Of a stretch of DNA of 64,000 nt, positions 1-7,351 are shown one piece after another. The translations under genes were made by a program, and so were the position numbers. Under the pieces are notes generated by a model, which worked only from the letters and a program-made list of their open reading frames with translations, did no database searches and was not told where the DNA came from. The stretch's first letter is position 1, and each line of letters opens with the position of its first letter. Source of the stretch: Pseudomonas helvetica (GTDB lineage: Bacteria > Pseudomonadota > Gammaproteobacteria > Pseudomonadales > Pseudomonadaceae); NCBI RefSeq assembly GCF_039908645.1, contig NZ_CP150917.1, forward strand, positions 2,863,501-2,927,500. The letters are read 5' to 3'.

Positions 1-1
1 G

Positions 2-1642
2 CTGAACGCCTTGCTCAAGGCACCAGTGGATCTGTTGTGGAACGGCGGTATCGGTACGTACGTCAAAGCCAGCAGCGAAAGCCACGCCGATGTCGGCGAC
101 AAGGCCAACGATGCACTGCGCGTGAACGGCAACGAACTGCGCTGCAAAGTCGTGGGCGAGGGCGGTAACCTCGGTATGACCCAACTGGGTCGTGTCGAAT
201 TCGGTCTCAATGGCGGCGGCTCCAACACCGACTTCATCGACAACGCCGGTGGCGTGGACTGCTCCGACCACGAAGTGAACATCAAGATCCTGCTCAACGA
301 AGTGGTGCAGGCTGGCGACATGACCGAGAAGCAACGTAACCAGTTGCTCGGCAGCATGACGGATGAAGTCGGCGGTCTGGTTCTCGGCAACAACTACAAG
401 CAGACCCAGGCCCTGTCCCTGGCAGCCCGTCGCGCCTACGTGCGGATTGCCGAGTACAAGCGCTTGATGAACGACCTGGAAGGCCGTGGCAAGCTGGACC
501 GTGCCATCGAGTTCCTGCCGACCGAAGATCAACTGAACGAGCGCGTTGCGGCAGGCCATGGTCTGACCCGTGCCGAGCTGTCGGTATTGATCTCCTACAG
601 CAAGATCGACCTCAAGGAGCAGTTGCTCAACTCCCTGGTGCCGGACGACGACTATCTGACCCGCGACATGGAAACCGCTTTCCCGCCGATGCTGGTCAGC
701 AAGTTCTCCGAGGCCATGCGTCGTCACCGTCTGAAGCGTGAGATCGTCAGCACCCAGATCGCCAACGATCTGGTCAACCACATGGGTATCACCTTCGTTC
801 AGCGACTCAAAGAGTCGACCGGCATGAGCCCGGCGAACGTGGCCGGTGCGTATGTAATCGTGCGTGACATCTTCCATCTCCCGCACTGGTTCCGTCAGAT
901 CGAGGCGCTGGATTACCAGGTTTCGGCCGACGTACAACTGGAGCTGATGGATGAGCTGATGCGTCTGGGCCGTCGTGCCACTCGCTGGTTCCTGCGCAGC
1001 CGTCGCAACGAGCAGAACGCAGCGCGCGACGTCGCACACTTCGGTCCACATCTGGCAGCGCTGGGCCTCAAGCTCGACGAACTGCTGGAAGGTCCGACGC
1101 GCGAAGGCTGGCAGACTCGCTATCAGGCCTACGTCGCCGCTGGCGTACCCGAGTTGCTGGCGCGCATGGTTGCAGGCACCAGTCACCTGTACACCTTGTT
1201 GCCAATCATCGAGGCAGCGGACGTGACTGGCCAGAATGCAGCGGACGTGGCCAAGGCCTACTTCGCCGTGGGCAGCGCGTTGGACCTGACCTGGTACCTG
1301 CAACAGATCAGTGCTCTGCCGGTGGAAAACAACTGGCAAGCGCTGGCCCGTGAAGCGTTCCGCGATGACATCGACTGGCAGCAACGGGCGATCACCATCT
1401 CGGTCCTGCAAATGGGCAACGGCAAGCAGGACGTGGAAACACGTCTGGCCTTGTGGATGGACCAGAACCAGACCATGGTCGAGCGCTGGCGCGCCATGCT
1501 GGTGGACATCCGTGCCGCCAGCGGCACCGACTACGCCATGTACGCGGTCGCCAACCGCGAACTGCTGGACCTGGCGTTGAGCGGTCAAGCGGTGGTGCCT
1601 GTCACGGCCACTGCAATCGCTGAACTGGAGCCTGCTGCCTGA
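2..1642 (+). CDS. gdhB: NAD-specific glutamate dehydrogenase, C-terminal third (partial)
   Basis: This is the 3' end of the large (about 1,600-residue) NAD-dependent glutamate dehydrogenase that deaminates glutamate to 2-oxoglutarate. The open frame enters from the left edge, so the true start lies outside the window; about 546 residues are visible. The dehydrogenase-core signature APVDLLWNGGIGTYVKAS is at the very start, followed by GEGGNLGMTQLGRVEF and FIDNAGGVDCSDHEVNIK, which belong to the catalytic and nucleotide-binding part of the class. The remainder is the long helical C-terminal region typical of the 180-kDa type. A strong intrinsic terminator follows directly, so this gene ends its transcription unit. 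Family assignment is firm. Confidence 0.95.
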   Translation: MNALLKAPVDLLWNGGIGTYVKASSESHADVGDKANDALRVNGNELRCKVVGEGGNLGMTQLGRVEFGLNGGGSNTDFIDNAGGVDCSDHEVNIKILLNEVVQAGDMTEKQRNQLLGSMTDEVGGLVLGNNYKQTQALSLAARRAYVRIAEYKRLMNDLEGRGKLDRAIEFLPTEDQLNERVAAGHGLTRAELSVLISYSKIDLKEQLLNSLVPDDDYLTRDMETAFPPMLVSKFSEAMRRHRLKREIVSTQIANDLVNHMGITFVQRLKESTGMSPANVAGAYVIVRDIFHLPHWFRQIEALDYQVSADVQLELMDELMRLGRRATRWFLRSRRNEQNAARDVAHFGPHLAALGLKLDELLEGPTREGWQTRYQAYVAAGVPELLARMVAGTSHLYTLLPIIEAADVTGQNAADVAKAYFAVGSALDLTWYLQQISALPVENNWQALAREAFRDDIDWQQRAITISVLQMGNGKQDVETRLALWMDQNQTMVERWRAMLVDIRAASGTDYAMYAVANRELLDLALSGQAVVPVTATAIAELEPAA

Positions 1643-1660
1643 TCATCAGGCGCTGAATAA

Positions 1661-1696
1661 AAAAGCCCCGTCTCGAGAGAGGCGGGGCTTTTTTTT
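1661..1696 (+). terminator. Rho-independent terminator of gdhB
   Basis: AAAAGCCCCG pairs with CGGGGCTTTT around a short GA-rich loop and is followed by a run of nine T, 20 bases after the gdhB stop codon. The A-run on the left arm makes it also usable for the convergent gene ending at 1719. Confidence 0.9.
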
Positions 1697-1718
1697 TGTT
1701 GCAAGTGAGCATGGTCGG

Positions 1719-2426
1719 TCAGGCAGGGAAATTCAGGTCAATCACTTGATAGAAGGCTTTATCGGTATTTGCCACGTCCCAAATGGCGAGAAGGACGTGG
1801 TATCCCTTGCGCGGAGGCAAAGTCACTTCGTGTCGTTGAAGAGGACCAGGCATCAGTTCTTTGTCGGCCTCAGGTCCCCAGTATGGCTGGTAACTGTTGA
1901 GGTACCTCTTGAGCGGGGTTTCTTCGAAATGTCTCCTCGCCAATGGTTCATTGGAGTTCCAGTCCGCTTTGGTGATCAAGTACTTCCATCGGCGGGTCAA
2001 ATGGCCTTGGCTTAACTCCCACATGAGCACCAGGTTTTGGCCCGACATGACGTCATGTTTTTTCCAGTGGGCGCCTGGTGCGTTGAGCAGGGCGCGTGCA
2101 TCGCTATGCCCGCCACTGGCAATCATCCCGTCGAGGGGAGGTGCGATGTTGCGCACATCTTCCGGAGCATCAGGGTCCTGCAAGTTACCTTCAGTCGCAG
2201 GAAACAGTTTTCCGCCCTCAAGTGCGTTGGCTTGACCGGGATCCAGCTTACCTTCCTCAAGAAGGAACTGAGCGCGGGATTTTGGCGTGGTGATTCGGCC
2301 ATGCCTGGGCCCAATTTCTTTCCTGTGGCTTAGCTCACTTAACAAACTCTCGATGAGTTTGTTTACCTCACCTGACGAGAGTTTTTCCAGCCCACTTTCA
2401 GAAGATTGTTCGTTTTTTGAAGTCAT
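1719..2426 (-). CDS. AA10-type lytic polysaccharide monooxygenase-like protein without signal peptide
   Basis: The 235-residue product matches the AA10 / chitin-binding domain 3 fold of CBP21 and GbpA almost end to end. It has the start motif HGRITTPKSR (His42), the second copper ligand in SQGHLTRRW (His142), the ITKADWNSNEPL segment, and the terminal AFYQVIDLNF block with axial Phe225. In known members His1 becomes the mature N terminus after Sec cleavage. Here it is preceded by 41 polar, Ser/Glu-rich residues with no hydrophobic stretch, and the whole protein contains no cysteine, whereas CBP21 has disulfides. I chose the ATG with GGAG ten bases upstream. An earlier in-frame ATG at 2477 adds 17 residues containing Arg and Glu, which also do not make a signal peptide. 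The fold is well supported; activity and export are uncertain. Confidence 0.82.
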   Translation of the reverse strand: MTSKNEQSSESGLEKLSSGEVNKLIESLLSELSHRKEIGPRHGRITTPKSRAQFLLEEGKLDPGQANALEGGKLFPATEGNLQDPDAPEDVRNIAPPLDGMIASGGHSDARALLNAPGAHWKKHDVMSGQNLVLMWELSQGHLTRRWKYLITKADWNSNEPLARRHFEETPLKRYLNSYQPYWGPEADKELMPGPLQRHEVTLPPRKGYHVLLAIWDVANTDKAFYQVIDLNFPA

Positions 2427-2526
2427 CGCATTGACACTCCATTCAATGAAACCACCAAAGACCGGACGAAAGTCCATCGGCCCGTCACCTGTCTGTCGAG
2501 GTGGATTAGAGAAGGAAGGATCGATC

Positions 2527-2558
2527 ACTGTCTACTGTCAGAGTTGACAGTAGACAGT
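2527..2558. promoter_or_regulatory. Perfect 14-bp inverted repeat containing a LexA-like core
   Basis: Two perfect 14-bp arms (ACTGTCTACTGTCA and its complement) flank the loop GAGT. The centre reads CTGT-N8-ACAG (2535-2550), the gamma-proteobacterial SOS-box consensus, although the N8 is not AT-rich. It lies about 100 bases upstream of the LPMO-like gene and about 50 bases beyond the end of the neighbouring lipoprotein gene. It has no T-run, so operator is a better guess than terminator. Confidence 0.5.
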
Positions 2559-2604
2559 TGTATCTAGCTGTGTTTTTCAGGTTTGGCAGGGTGGTCAAAG
2601 TTGG

Positions 2605-3312
2605 TTATTTGACGGTGCGTAAATCTTCGCTCGATAACGAAAGTTTATCTGACGGTTTGCTTAGTAAATTGCTGAGCGACTGGTCAAACTTTTGTAAGGC
2701 GCGAACTTGAATGTTTTGCTGTTCATTGATATCGGCAACTATCTCGCGCGTAGGTTTGAAATCGGCCCACACCGGGCTCAGGCTTTTTGCCTCGTGACCT
2801 GGAGCGGTTCCGATGTAATTGAGCCCGGCGTCATAGAAGTTCGCCATGACGTCGGCCTGTACATCGGAACTGCGCGAGGTGATGAGCTGACTATGGGTGT
2901 CAATGACCGCCACGACATCCGGTTTCGCGGCTTTAAGACTTTGCATGTCCGGGTAAACCGTTACCGAGCCGAACTGCCGTTGCAGGGAGGCCTTGATCCA
3001 ATTCACCGCCATGTCCGGTTGGGAGGTGGAAACATAGGCGTCGTGGATCGGCTGCACCAGCAAGCTCTGGCCAAAACCGGTGCCGGCGTTGGCCTGGTAG
3101 TCCTTGAGGTAGGCACGGCTGTTCTGGGTGTTCTGACTGTAGACAATGCCCAGTGACACGTTCGGACCGCTGGTGACATGGGTGGCGCTGGAGTGCACGA
3201 GTGGTGCAGTGAAGTAATTGCTCAGCGCGGCTTGCTCTTCTGGAGCGGTGGGCACCGAACAGCCGGTTAATAAGGCAGTGAGGCTGATGCTGGTGACCAG
3301 GACTATGTTCAT
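2605..3312 (-). CDS. Predicted lipoprotein of unknown function
   Basis: The start was set at the ATG preceded by GGAGA eight bases upstream. The 235-residue product opens with a short basic-hydrophobic signal sequence ending in the lipobox LLTGC, so it should be lipidated and anchored in a membrane facing the periplasm. The mature part has a glycine/serine-rich entry, SLGIVYSQNTQNSRAYL, and a segment VAVIDTHSQLITSRSSDVQADV that looks like an alternating beta region. I recognise no catalytic motif and no named family. It is transcribed towards the LPMO-like gene but separated from it by the palindrome at 2527-2558, so operon linkage is doubtful. Confidence 0.75.
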   Translation of the reverse strand: MNIVLVTSISLTALLTGCSVPTAPEEQAALSNYFTAPLVHSSATHVTSGPNVSLGIVYSQNTQNSRAYLKDYQANAGTGFGQSLLVQPIHDAYVSTSQPDMAVNWIKASLQRQFGSVTVYPDMQSLKAAKPDVVAVIDTHSQLITSRSSDVQADVMANFYDAGLNYIGTAPGHEAKSLSPVWADFKPTREIVADINEQQNIQVRALQKFDQSLSNLLSKPSDKLSLSSEDLRTVK

Positions 3313-3483
3313 GGTGTGTCTCCAGTGAAACACATTCAATCGGGAAGTTTAACGGGTCGAACAGTGTCGACGTAGTTCCAGACTAAACCTGTTGGCGGGA
3401 AATTAAATAGCCAATAGTTCCACTGGTCGGAGGGCTGATTTATTAGGGATTTAAAAGTGCGTAGTTGATTTCCGAAGGAAATA

Positions 3484-3516
3484 AACAGGGCCCGAATATA
3501 GAGTTCAGGCCCTGTT
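3484..3516. terminator. Inverted repeat, probable terminator for the ABM gene
   Basis: AACAGGGCC and GGCCCTGTT pair around a 15-base loop. Read on the minus strand it is followed by TTTATTT, and it sits 64 bases beyond the stop of the ABM-domain gene. Confidence 0.6.
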
Positions 3517-3580
3517 ACTTATGGCTGGAAGCGCGGGTATTAGTTTTTCAATAGCGTTAGTAGTGCATCGTGTCGACGCG

Positions 3581-3874
3581 TTAAACGATGGGGAAACAGT
3601 TGAAGTCGACGCTGCTGGCCAGTCGGCTGTCGATCAGGCTGATGAAGCCTTGAACTTGCGGGCAGTAGAAGTGTGATTGCATGGCGGTTTCGGACTGCCA
3701 GCGGGCACTGACCGTCCATCGATTGTCATCCTCCGGACAGCGGTCGACCATGTAGGAATCGCAGCCTGGGAGCTCACGCAATGTTTCGACGATCTTCTGC
3801 AATTGCTTGCCCAGTTCATCCGAGCGGCCAGCGGCGGCCTGTACCTGGACCGTATTGATTATTTCGTTGGGCAT
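3581..3874 (-). CDS. ABM-domain (antibiotic biosynthesis monooxygenase-like) protein
   Basis: A 97-residue single-domain protein with the ferredoxin-like alpha+beta pattern of ABM / YgiN quinol monooxygenases: strand NTVQVQAAAGRSDEL, helix GKQLQKIVETLRELPGCDSYMV, strand RWTVSARWQSETAMQSHFYCPQVQGF. Family members are small homodimers that oxidise quinols or similar aromatics without cofactor, or only bind them. The substrate here cannot be read from sequence. The start has AGGAG eight to ten bases upstream. It lies downstream of, and in the same direction as, a MocR regulator gene across a gap of about 125 bases, so it may be controlled by it. Domain assignment is good; function is generic. 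Confidence 0.8.
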   Translation of the reverse strand: MPNEIINTVQVQAAAGRSDELGKQLQKIVETLRELPGCDSYMVDRCPEDDNRWTVSARWQSETAMQSHFYCPQVQGFISLIDSRLASSVDFNCFPIV

Positions 3875-3999
3875 CGCACACGCTCCTGTATCAAGCCGGA
3901 CGAGGCTCGCTCAAGGTGGGATAACGCATGTGCAGGATAGGCCTGTGGCTGGTAGCGGCCAACAGCCAATTGGCAGTAAAAGTGCCATACCAATAGACC

Positions 4000-5433
4000 T
4001 CAACAGACTTGCTGCAAAATGTCCCGCAGGCGGTCAAGGGCACTATCGATGTCCAGGGTTTCGATGGAGCCGAAGCCCATGAACAGCCCGGCCCGTGGCG
4101 GTTGCTGATAGTAAAAACCGCTCAGGCCATACAGCCCGACGTCGAGTTTTTTCGCCAATGTGATGACCAACGGGACATCCACCTCGACTTTGCACAGCAA
4201 GGCCATGTGAAAGCCGGCAGTGGTTGGCACCGCTTCGAGCCAGGGCGAAAGGTCCCCGGCGACGCGTGCGAGGATTCGCTCGCGCCGCCCGGCATAGACC
4301 GTATGGCAGCGGCGGATGTGTTTCAGCAGACAGCCTTCGGCGATGAACTTGGCCAAGGCCCATTGCGGCAGGGTCGAGGTGTGCAGGTCGGTCAGTTGCT
4401 TGGCGCGGATCACCGCGTCGAGAATGGCCGGCGGCAGAATCGCGTAACCCAGGCGCAATTCTGGCAGCAGGGTTTTCGAAAAGGTCCCGACGTAGGCGAC
4501 GATCCCGCGCTCATCCATGCTTTGTAGGGAGTCGGTGGGTCGGCCCGCGTAGCGGAACTCACTGTCGTAGTCGTCCTCGATAATGATCGCGCCCAGCTCA
4601 TGTGCCCTTGCCAGCAAGGCTTCGCGCCGTGCCTGGCTCATCGGCATGCCGAGCGGGAACTGGTGAGAGGGTGTGACATAGATCAGCCGGGTTCCATCGG
4701 GAATCAGCTCGACTTGAATGCCTTGCTCATCCACCGGCACCCCGACCACTTCGGCGCCGTGAGAGGCGAACAACAGGCGTGCCGGCGGGTAGCCGGGATC
4801 TTCCATCGCGACGAGGCTACCGGGCTCGGTCAGTACGCGGGAGATCAGGTCCAGCGCTTGCTGCGCGCCGTTGCACACCACCACGTCGTCGTCCTGGCAA
4901 TTGACCCCGCGAGAAAAGGCGATATGCCGGGCGATCGCGTTGCGCAGCGTCGGCAGGCCTTCCGGCTCGCTGTAAAAACCCTTGGAGCCAGCAATCTGCC
5001 GCAGCGCATGGGCGGTGCAGCGGCGCCAGTCATCCTGAGGAAACAGGCCCTTGCTGGTGGCACCGCCGATGAACTCGTAACGCAGCGAACCTTCCTGGGT
5101 GGGGTGGCGCAAGAACCACGGCATGTTGCGCCAACGCTCGAGGATGTCGGCGCTCGCCAGTTCGCAATGGCTCTGTTTGCGGACGATTGCCGAGGGGCGG
5201 GGATTGACGTAGGTGCCTTTGCCGATCCTCCCGGTGAGGAAGTTCTCGTAGGTCAACTGCGCGTAGGTGTCGGAAATGGTCTTGCGTGAGATCCCCAATT
5301 GCTCGGCGAGCAAGCGGCTCGGCGGTAGCTGTGTCCCGGCGGCCAGGCGACCCGACTCGATGGCGCTACGCAGTTGCTGATACAGCTGACCGGCGAGGTC
5401 CTTGCGGCCGTTGATCACAACATGAAGTTCCAT
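4000..5433 (-). CDS. MocR-type transcriptional regulator (GntR HTH fused to aminotransferase fold)
   Basis: The N terminus carries a GntR winged helix (LYQQLRSAIESGRLAAGTQL, PPSRLLAEQLGISRKTISD), then a linker and a fold-type I aminotransferase domain. That domain has the PLP-binding SFSK-like site (VGTFSKTLLPELRLGY, Schiff-base lysine) and the Asp of IIEDDYDSEF. MocR proteins use PLP or an aminated effector to switch DNA binding. I placed the start at the ATG with AGGAG ten bases upstream (477 residues); an upstream in-frame ATG at 5484 has no visible ribosome site. The gene is divergent from the acetyltransferase at 5621 across a 187-base gap, the usual arrangement for a MocR target. The regulated pathway is unknown. 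Confidence 0.88.
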   Translation of the reverse strand: MELHVVINGRKDLAGQLYQQLRSAIESGRLAAGTQLPPSRLLAEQLGISRKTISDTYAQLTYENFLTGRIGKGTYVNPRPSAIVRKQSHCELASADILERWRNMPWFLRHPTQEGSLRYEFIGGATSKGLFPQDDWRRCTAHALRQIAGSKGFYSEPEGLPTLRNAIARHIAFSRGVNCQDDDVVVCNGAQQALDLISRVLTEPGSLVAMEDPGYPPARLLFASHGAEVVGVPVDEQGIQVELIPDGTRLIYVTPSHQFPLGMPMSQARREALLARAHELGAIIIEDDYDSEFRYAGRPTDSLQSMDERGIVAYVGTFSKTLLPELRLGYAILPPAILDAVIRAKQLTDLHTSTLPQWALAKFIAEGCLLKHIRRCHTVYAGRRERILARVAGDLSPWLEAVPTTAGFHMALLCKVEVDVPLVITLAKKLDVGLYGLSGFYYQQPPRAGLFMGFGSIETLDIDSALDRLRDILQQVC

Positions 5434-5620
5434 ACCCGCGAGGCTCCTGCGGCAGTTGGTGTTTCGGGTTGACGTGTCTGACATCAGATTACCCGTATTG
5501 CGGTGTCGGGAAGAAGTTGCAGCGCATCCATATTCGCGCCTCGTCGCGCTATGGCTGTCGTCATCCGGGTGATGATCCGTTTAGACTCGATGGCCATGCT
5601 ACTTTCAAGGAGGAATCACC

Positions 5621-6142
5621 ATGTCAGCCATCGATCCTGTGATCAGCATTGAGCGTATGAGCGAAGCCCACATCGAGGGCATTACCGCGCTTTACAACGA
5701 TCCGGCGGTTGCCCGCCAGGTGCTGCAAATGCCGTTTCAGTCTACTGAAGTCTGGCGCAAGCGCCTGGCGCCGGAGAACGAGCGGGTGGTGCAACTGGTG
5801 GCGTTGCATCAGGGCCAGGTGATCGGCAACATCGGCCTGGAGCAGGTTTCGCGGATTCGTCGCAGTCATTGCGCCAACATCGGCATGGGCGTGGCGGTCG
5901 CGTGGCAAGGCCAGGGCGTTGGCTCGCGGCTGCTCGCGGCGGTGCTCGACCTTGCCGACAACTGGATGAACGTGCAACGGGTCGAACTCTCGGTGTATGC
6001 GGATAACGAAGCGGCGATGGGGCTGTATCGCAAGTTTGGTTTCGACACAGAAGGCTTGTTTCGCGAGTATGCGGTGCGCGATGGGGTGCTGGTGGATGCC
6101 CTGAGCATGGCGCGCTTGCGCCGTCTGCTCAAGGCGCGCTGA
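5621..6142 (+). CDS. GNAT N-acetyltransferase, AaaT/YhhY-like
   Basis: A 173-residue acetyltransferase preceded by an excellent ribosome site (AAGGAGG, six bases before ATG). The acetyl-CoA loop is GMGVAVAWQGQGVGSRLLAAVL, with the R/Q-x-x-G-x-G/A pattern, followed by the late motif VYADNEAAMGLYRKFGF. The order of segments (RRSHCANIG, DNW, RVELSVYADN, FGFDTEGLFREYAVRDG, VDALSMARL) closely follows E. coli YhhY/AaaT, which N-acetylates amino acids such as phenylalanine and methionine. That substrate range is inference from family resemblance. It is divergent from a MocR regulator, which may control it. Confidence 0.85.
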   Translation: MSAIDPVISIERMSEAHIEGITALYNDPAVARQVLQMPFQSTEVWRKRLAPENERVVQLVALHQGQVIGNIGLEQVSRIRRSHCANIGMGVAVAWQGQGVGSRLLAAVLDLADNWMNVQRVELSVYADNEAAMGLYRKFGFDTEGLFREYAVRDGVLVDALSMARLRRLLKAR

Positions 6143-6386
6143 GTCAGCCGCCGAGGGCGAACGCCAGCGCAGCTTGCGCATACCGTTCGGCGGCATCCGG
6201 GACCAATACGCTCCTGTTGATGACGTAGTGCGGCCTACAATGTCCGCGATCCGGCAGCGGAGTAAACCCTTGGCGCGGCGCTGAAGTGTCAGCAAGGTGT
6301 GCATGCCCGGTTTTAGTCGTACGCCGGCAGCGTGCATCTGCCATGCTCAAAGTCCGCAGTACTGCTTCAACCAAAGGAACACAGCA

Positions 6387-6881
6387 ATGGATGACGTACA
6401 GCAACTGGGTGAGATGCTTCGCCACTACGCAGAAAGCGAAGCGCACAAGAAGCAGCTGTTTGAAACCCAATCGGCAGTCTGGGCAACACGAATTGGCGAG
6501 TTGTTCGGGCAGATCGAGCAGTGGCTGGCCCCGGTCAAGGCCCCGCATTTGCTGGAGGTGAACCGCGAAGCCTATGTGGCGTTCGGGGCGAACGTGCCGG
6601 TCGAAAGCTCGACCTTCAAGACCGAAAAACTGAGCATTCTGATTGCCGGCAAACCGGTGGAAATCGTCCCGGAAGTGATGGGTGCCGGTGGGCTGATTAC
6701 ACTGGCGGTCATGGGCTTGACCGCTGCGCGTTACGGCAGCGTGTCGCTGGTGTGCCAACCCCCTTCGACTGACTGGCAGTGGCGCAAGACCAATGGCCTG
6801 AAAGACCCGGACACCTTTGCCTTCGACGCGAATTTCCTGGCGCAGCAGTTGCAGAGCCTGATACCGCGCGATCGGGGTTGA
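6387..6881 (+). CDS. Conserved protein of unknown function
   Basis: A 164-residue product starting at an ATG with AAGGAA eight bases upstream; an earlier in-frame ATG at 6297 lacks such a site. The N-terminal 40 residues form a charged helix (DDVQQLGEMLRHYAESEAHK). The middle has a beta-rich segment (KLSILIAGKPVEIVPEVM) and a glycine/leucine stretch AGGLITLAVMGLTA that is too short and mixed to call a membrane helix. The end is WQWRKTNGLKDPDTFAFDANF. No signal peptide and no recognisable motif. It appears monocistronic and is followed by a REPIN. Confidence 0.65.
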   Translation: MDDVQQLGEMLRHYAESEAHKKQLFETQSAVWATRIGELFGQIEQWLAPVKAPHLLEVNREAYVAFGANVPVESSTFKTEKLSILIAGKPVEIVPEVMGAGGLITLAVMGLTAARYGSVSLVCQPPSTDWQWRKTNGLKDPDTFAFDANFLAQQLQSLIPRDRG

Positions 6882-6908
6882 GTCGAGTTCTGGCAGGTGT
6901 GAACTTTT

Positions 6909-7054
6909 GTGGCGAGGGGGCTTGCCCCCGTTGGAGCGCGAAGCGGTCCAAAAGTCGATGATCGTATTGTGTCAGGGAAAATGCATCTGCCGGTTTTACG
7001 ACTGCTTCGCAGCCGAACGGGGCGGTGCGGCGTTCCGGCAAGCCCCCTCGCCAC
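6909..7054. repeat. REP/REPIN element, copy 1
   Basis: The left end starts GTGGCGAGGGGGCTTGCCCC, a self-complementary REP unit, and the right end is its inverted counterpart finishing CAAGCCCCCTCGCCAC. About 105 bases lie between the two units. The same paired arrangement recurs five more times in the window, always between genes. Confidence 0.9.
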
Positions 7055-7072
7055 AGGGGGTGTGGTTTGACT

Positions 7073-7294
7073 TCAAACCTCCAGATTCCCCCAACCCGGC
7101 CTGGCTTCTTCGGGTGCAACGGCTTTCACAGTCTTGCCCGTCGCCAACTCCACCCGCCGTGCCACTTCCGGGTCATCGGCAAACGGCATCAGACTGGCAT
7201 CTTCCAGGCTTTCGGCCGACTGATGCTTCAAGCAATACTCCACCGATAAATACAGGCACGCCACGCCCAACAGATCCAACATGACTTCGATCAT
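7073..7294 (-). CDS. CcoQ-like small membrane protein next to orphan ccoN
   Basis: A 73-residue protein with one N-terminal membrane helix (EVMLDLLGVACLYLSV) and a hydrophilic tail. Just after the helix comes SLEDASLMPFADDPE, which closely resembles the F-x-E-A-A-x-L-P-F-A-D-D motif that ends the membrane helix region of CcoQ, the fourth subunit of cbb3 oxidases. I chose the ATG with a GGGA site nine bases upstream. It is 57 bases downstream of ccoN on the same strand, with a hairpin between. The position corresponds to PA4134 beside ccoN4 in P. aeruginosa. That it works as a CcoQ-type subunit is inference from the motif and neighbour. Confidence 0.7.
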   Translation of the reverse strand: MIEVMLDLLGVACLYLSVEYCLKHQSAESLEDASLMPFADDPEVARRVELATGKTVKAVAPEEARPGWGNLEV

Positions 7295-7317
7295 GGCAAA
7301 CATTCCCTGAGGTGAGA

Positions 7318-7341
7318 GACGCAAGCCGGTGGGCTTGCGTC
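7318..7341 (-). other. Intercistronic hairpin between ccoN and the CcoQ-like gene
   Basis: GACGCAAGCC and GGCTTGCGTC form a perfect 10-bp stem with a 4-base loop in the short gap between the two genes. There is no T-run after it in the direction of transcription, so it looks like an mRNA stability or processing element rather than a terminator. Confidence 0.6.
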
Positions 7342-7351
7342 ATGGGCCGGA

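Noticed and set aside
3340..3480. Intergenic stretch upstream of the lipoprotein gene
   Set aside because: AT-richer and presumably a promoter, but I could not place any named motif.
6707..7119. Several minus-strand frames across the unknown gene end and REPIN copy 1
   Set aside because: They read through the repeat and are Pro/Arg-rich; no gene-like composition.
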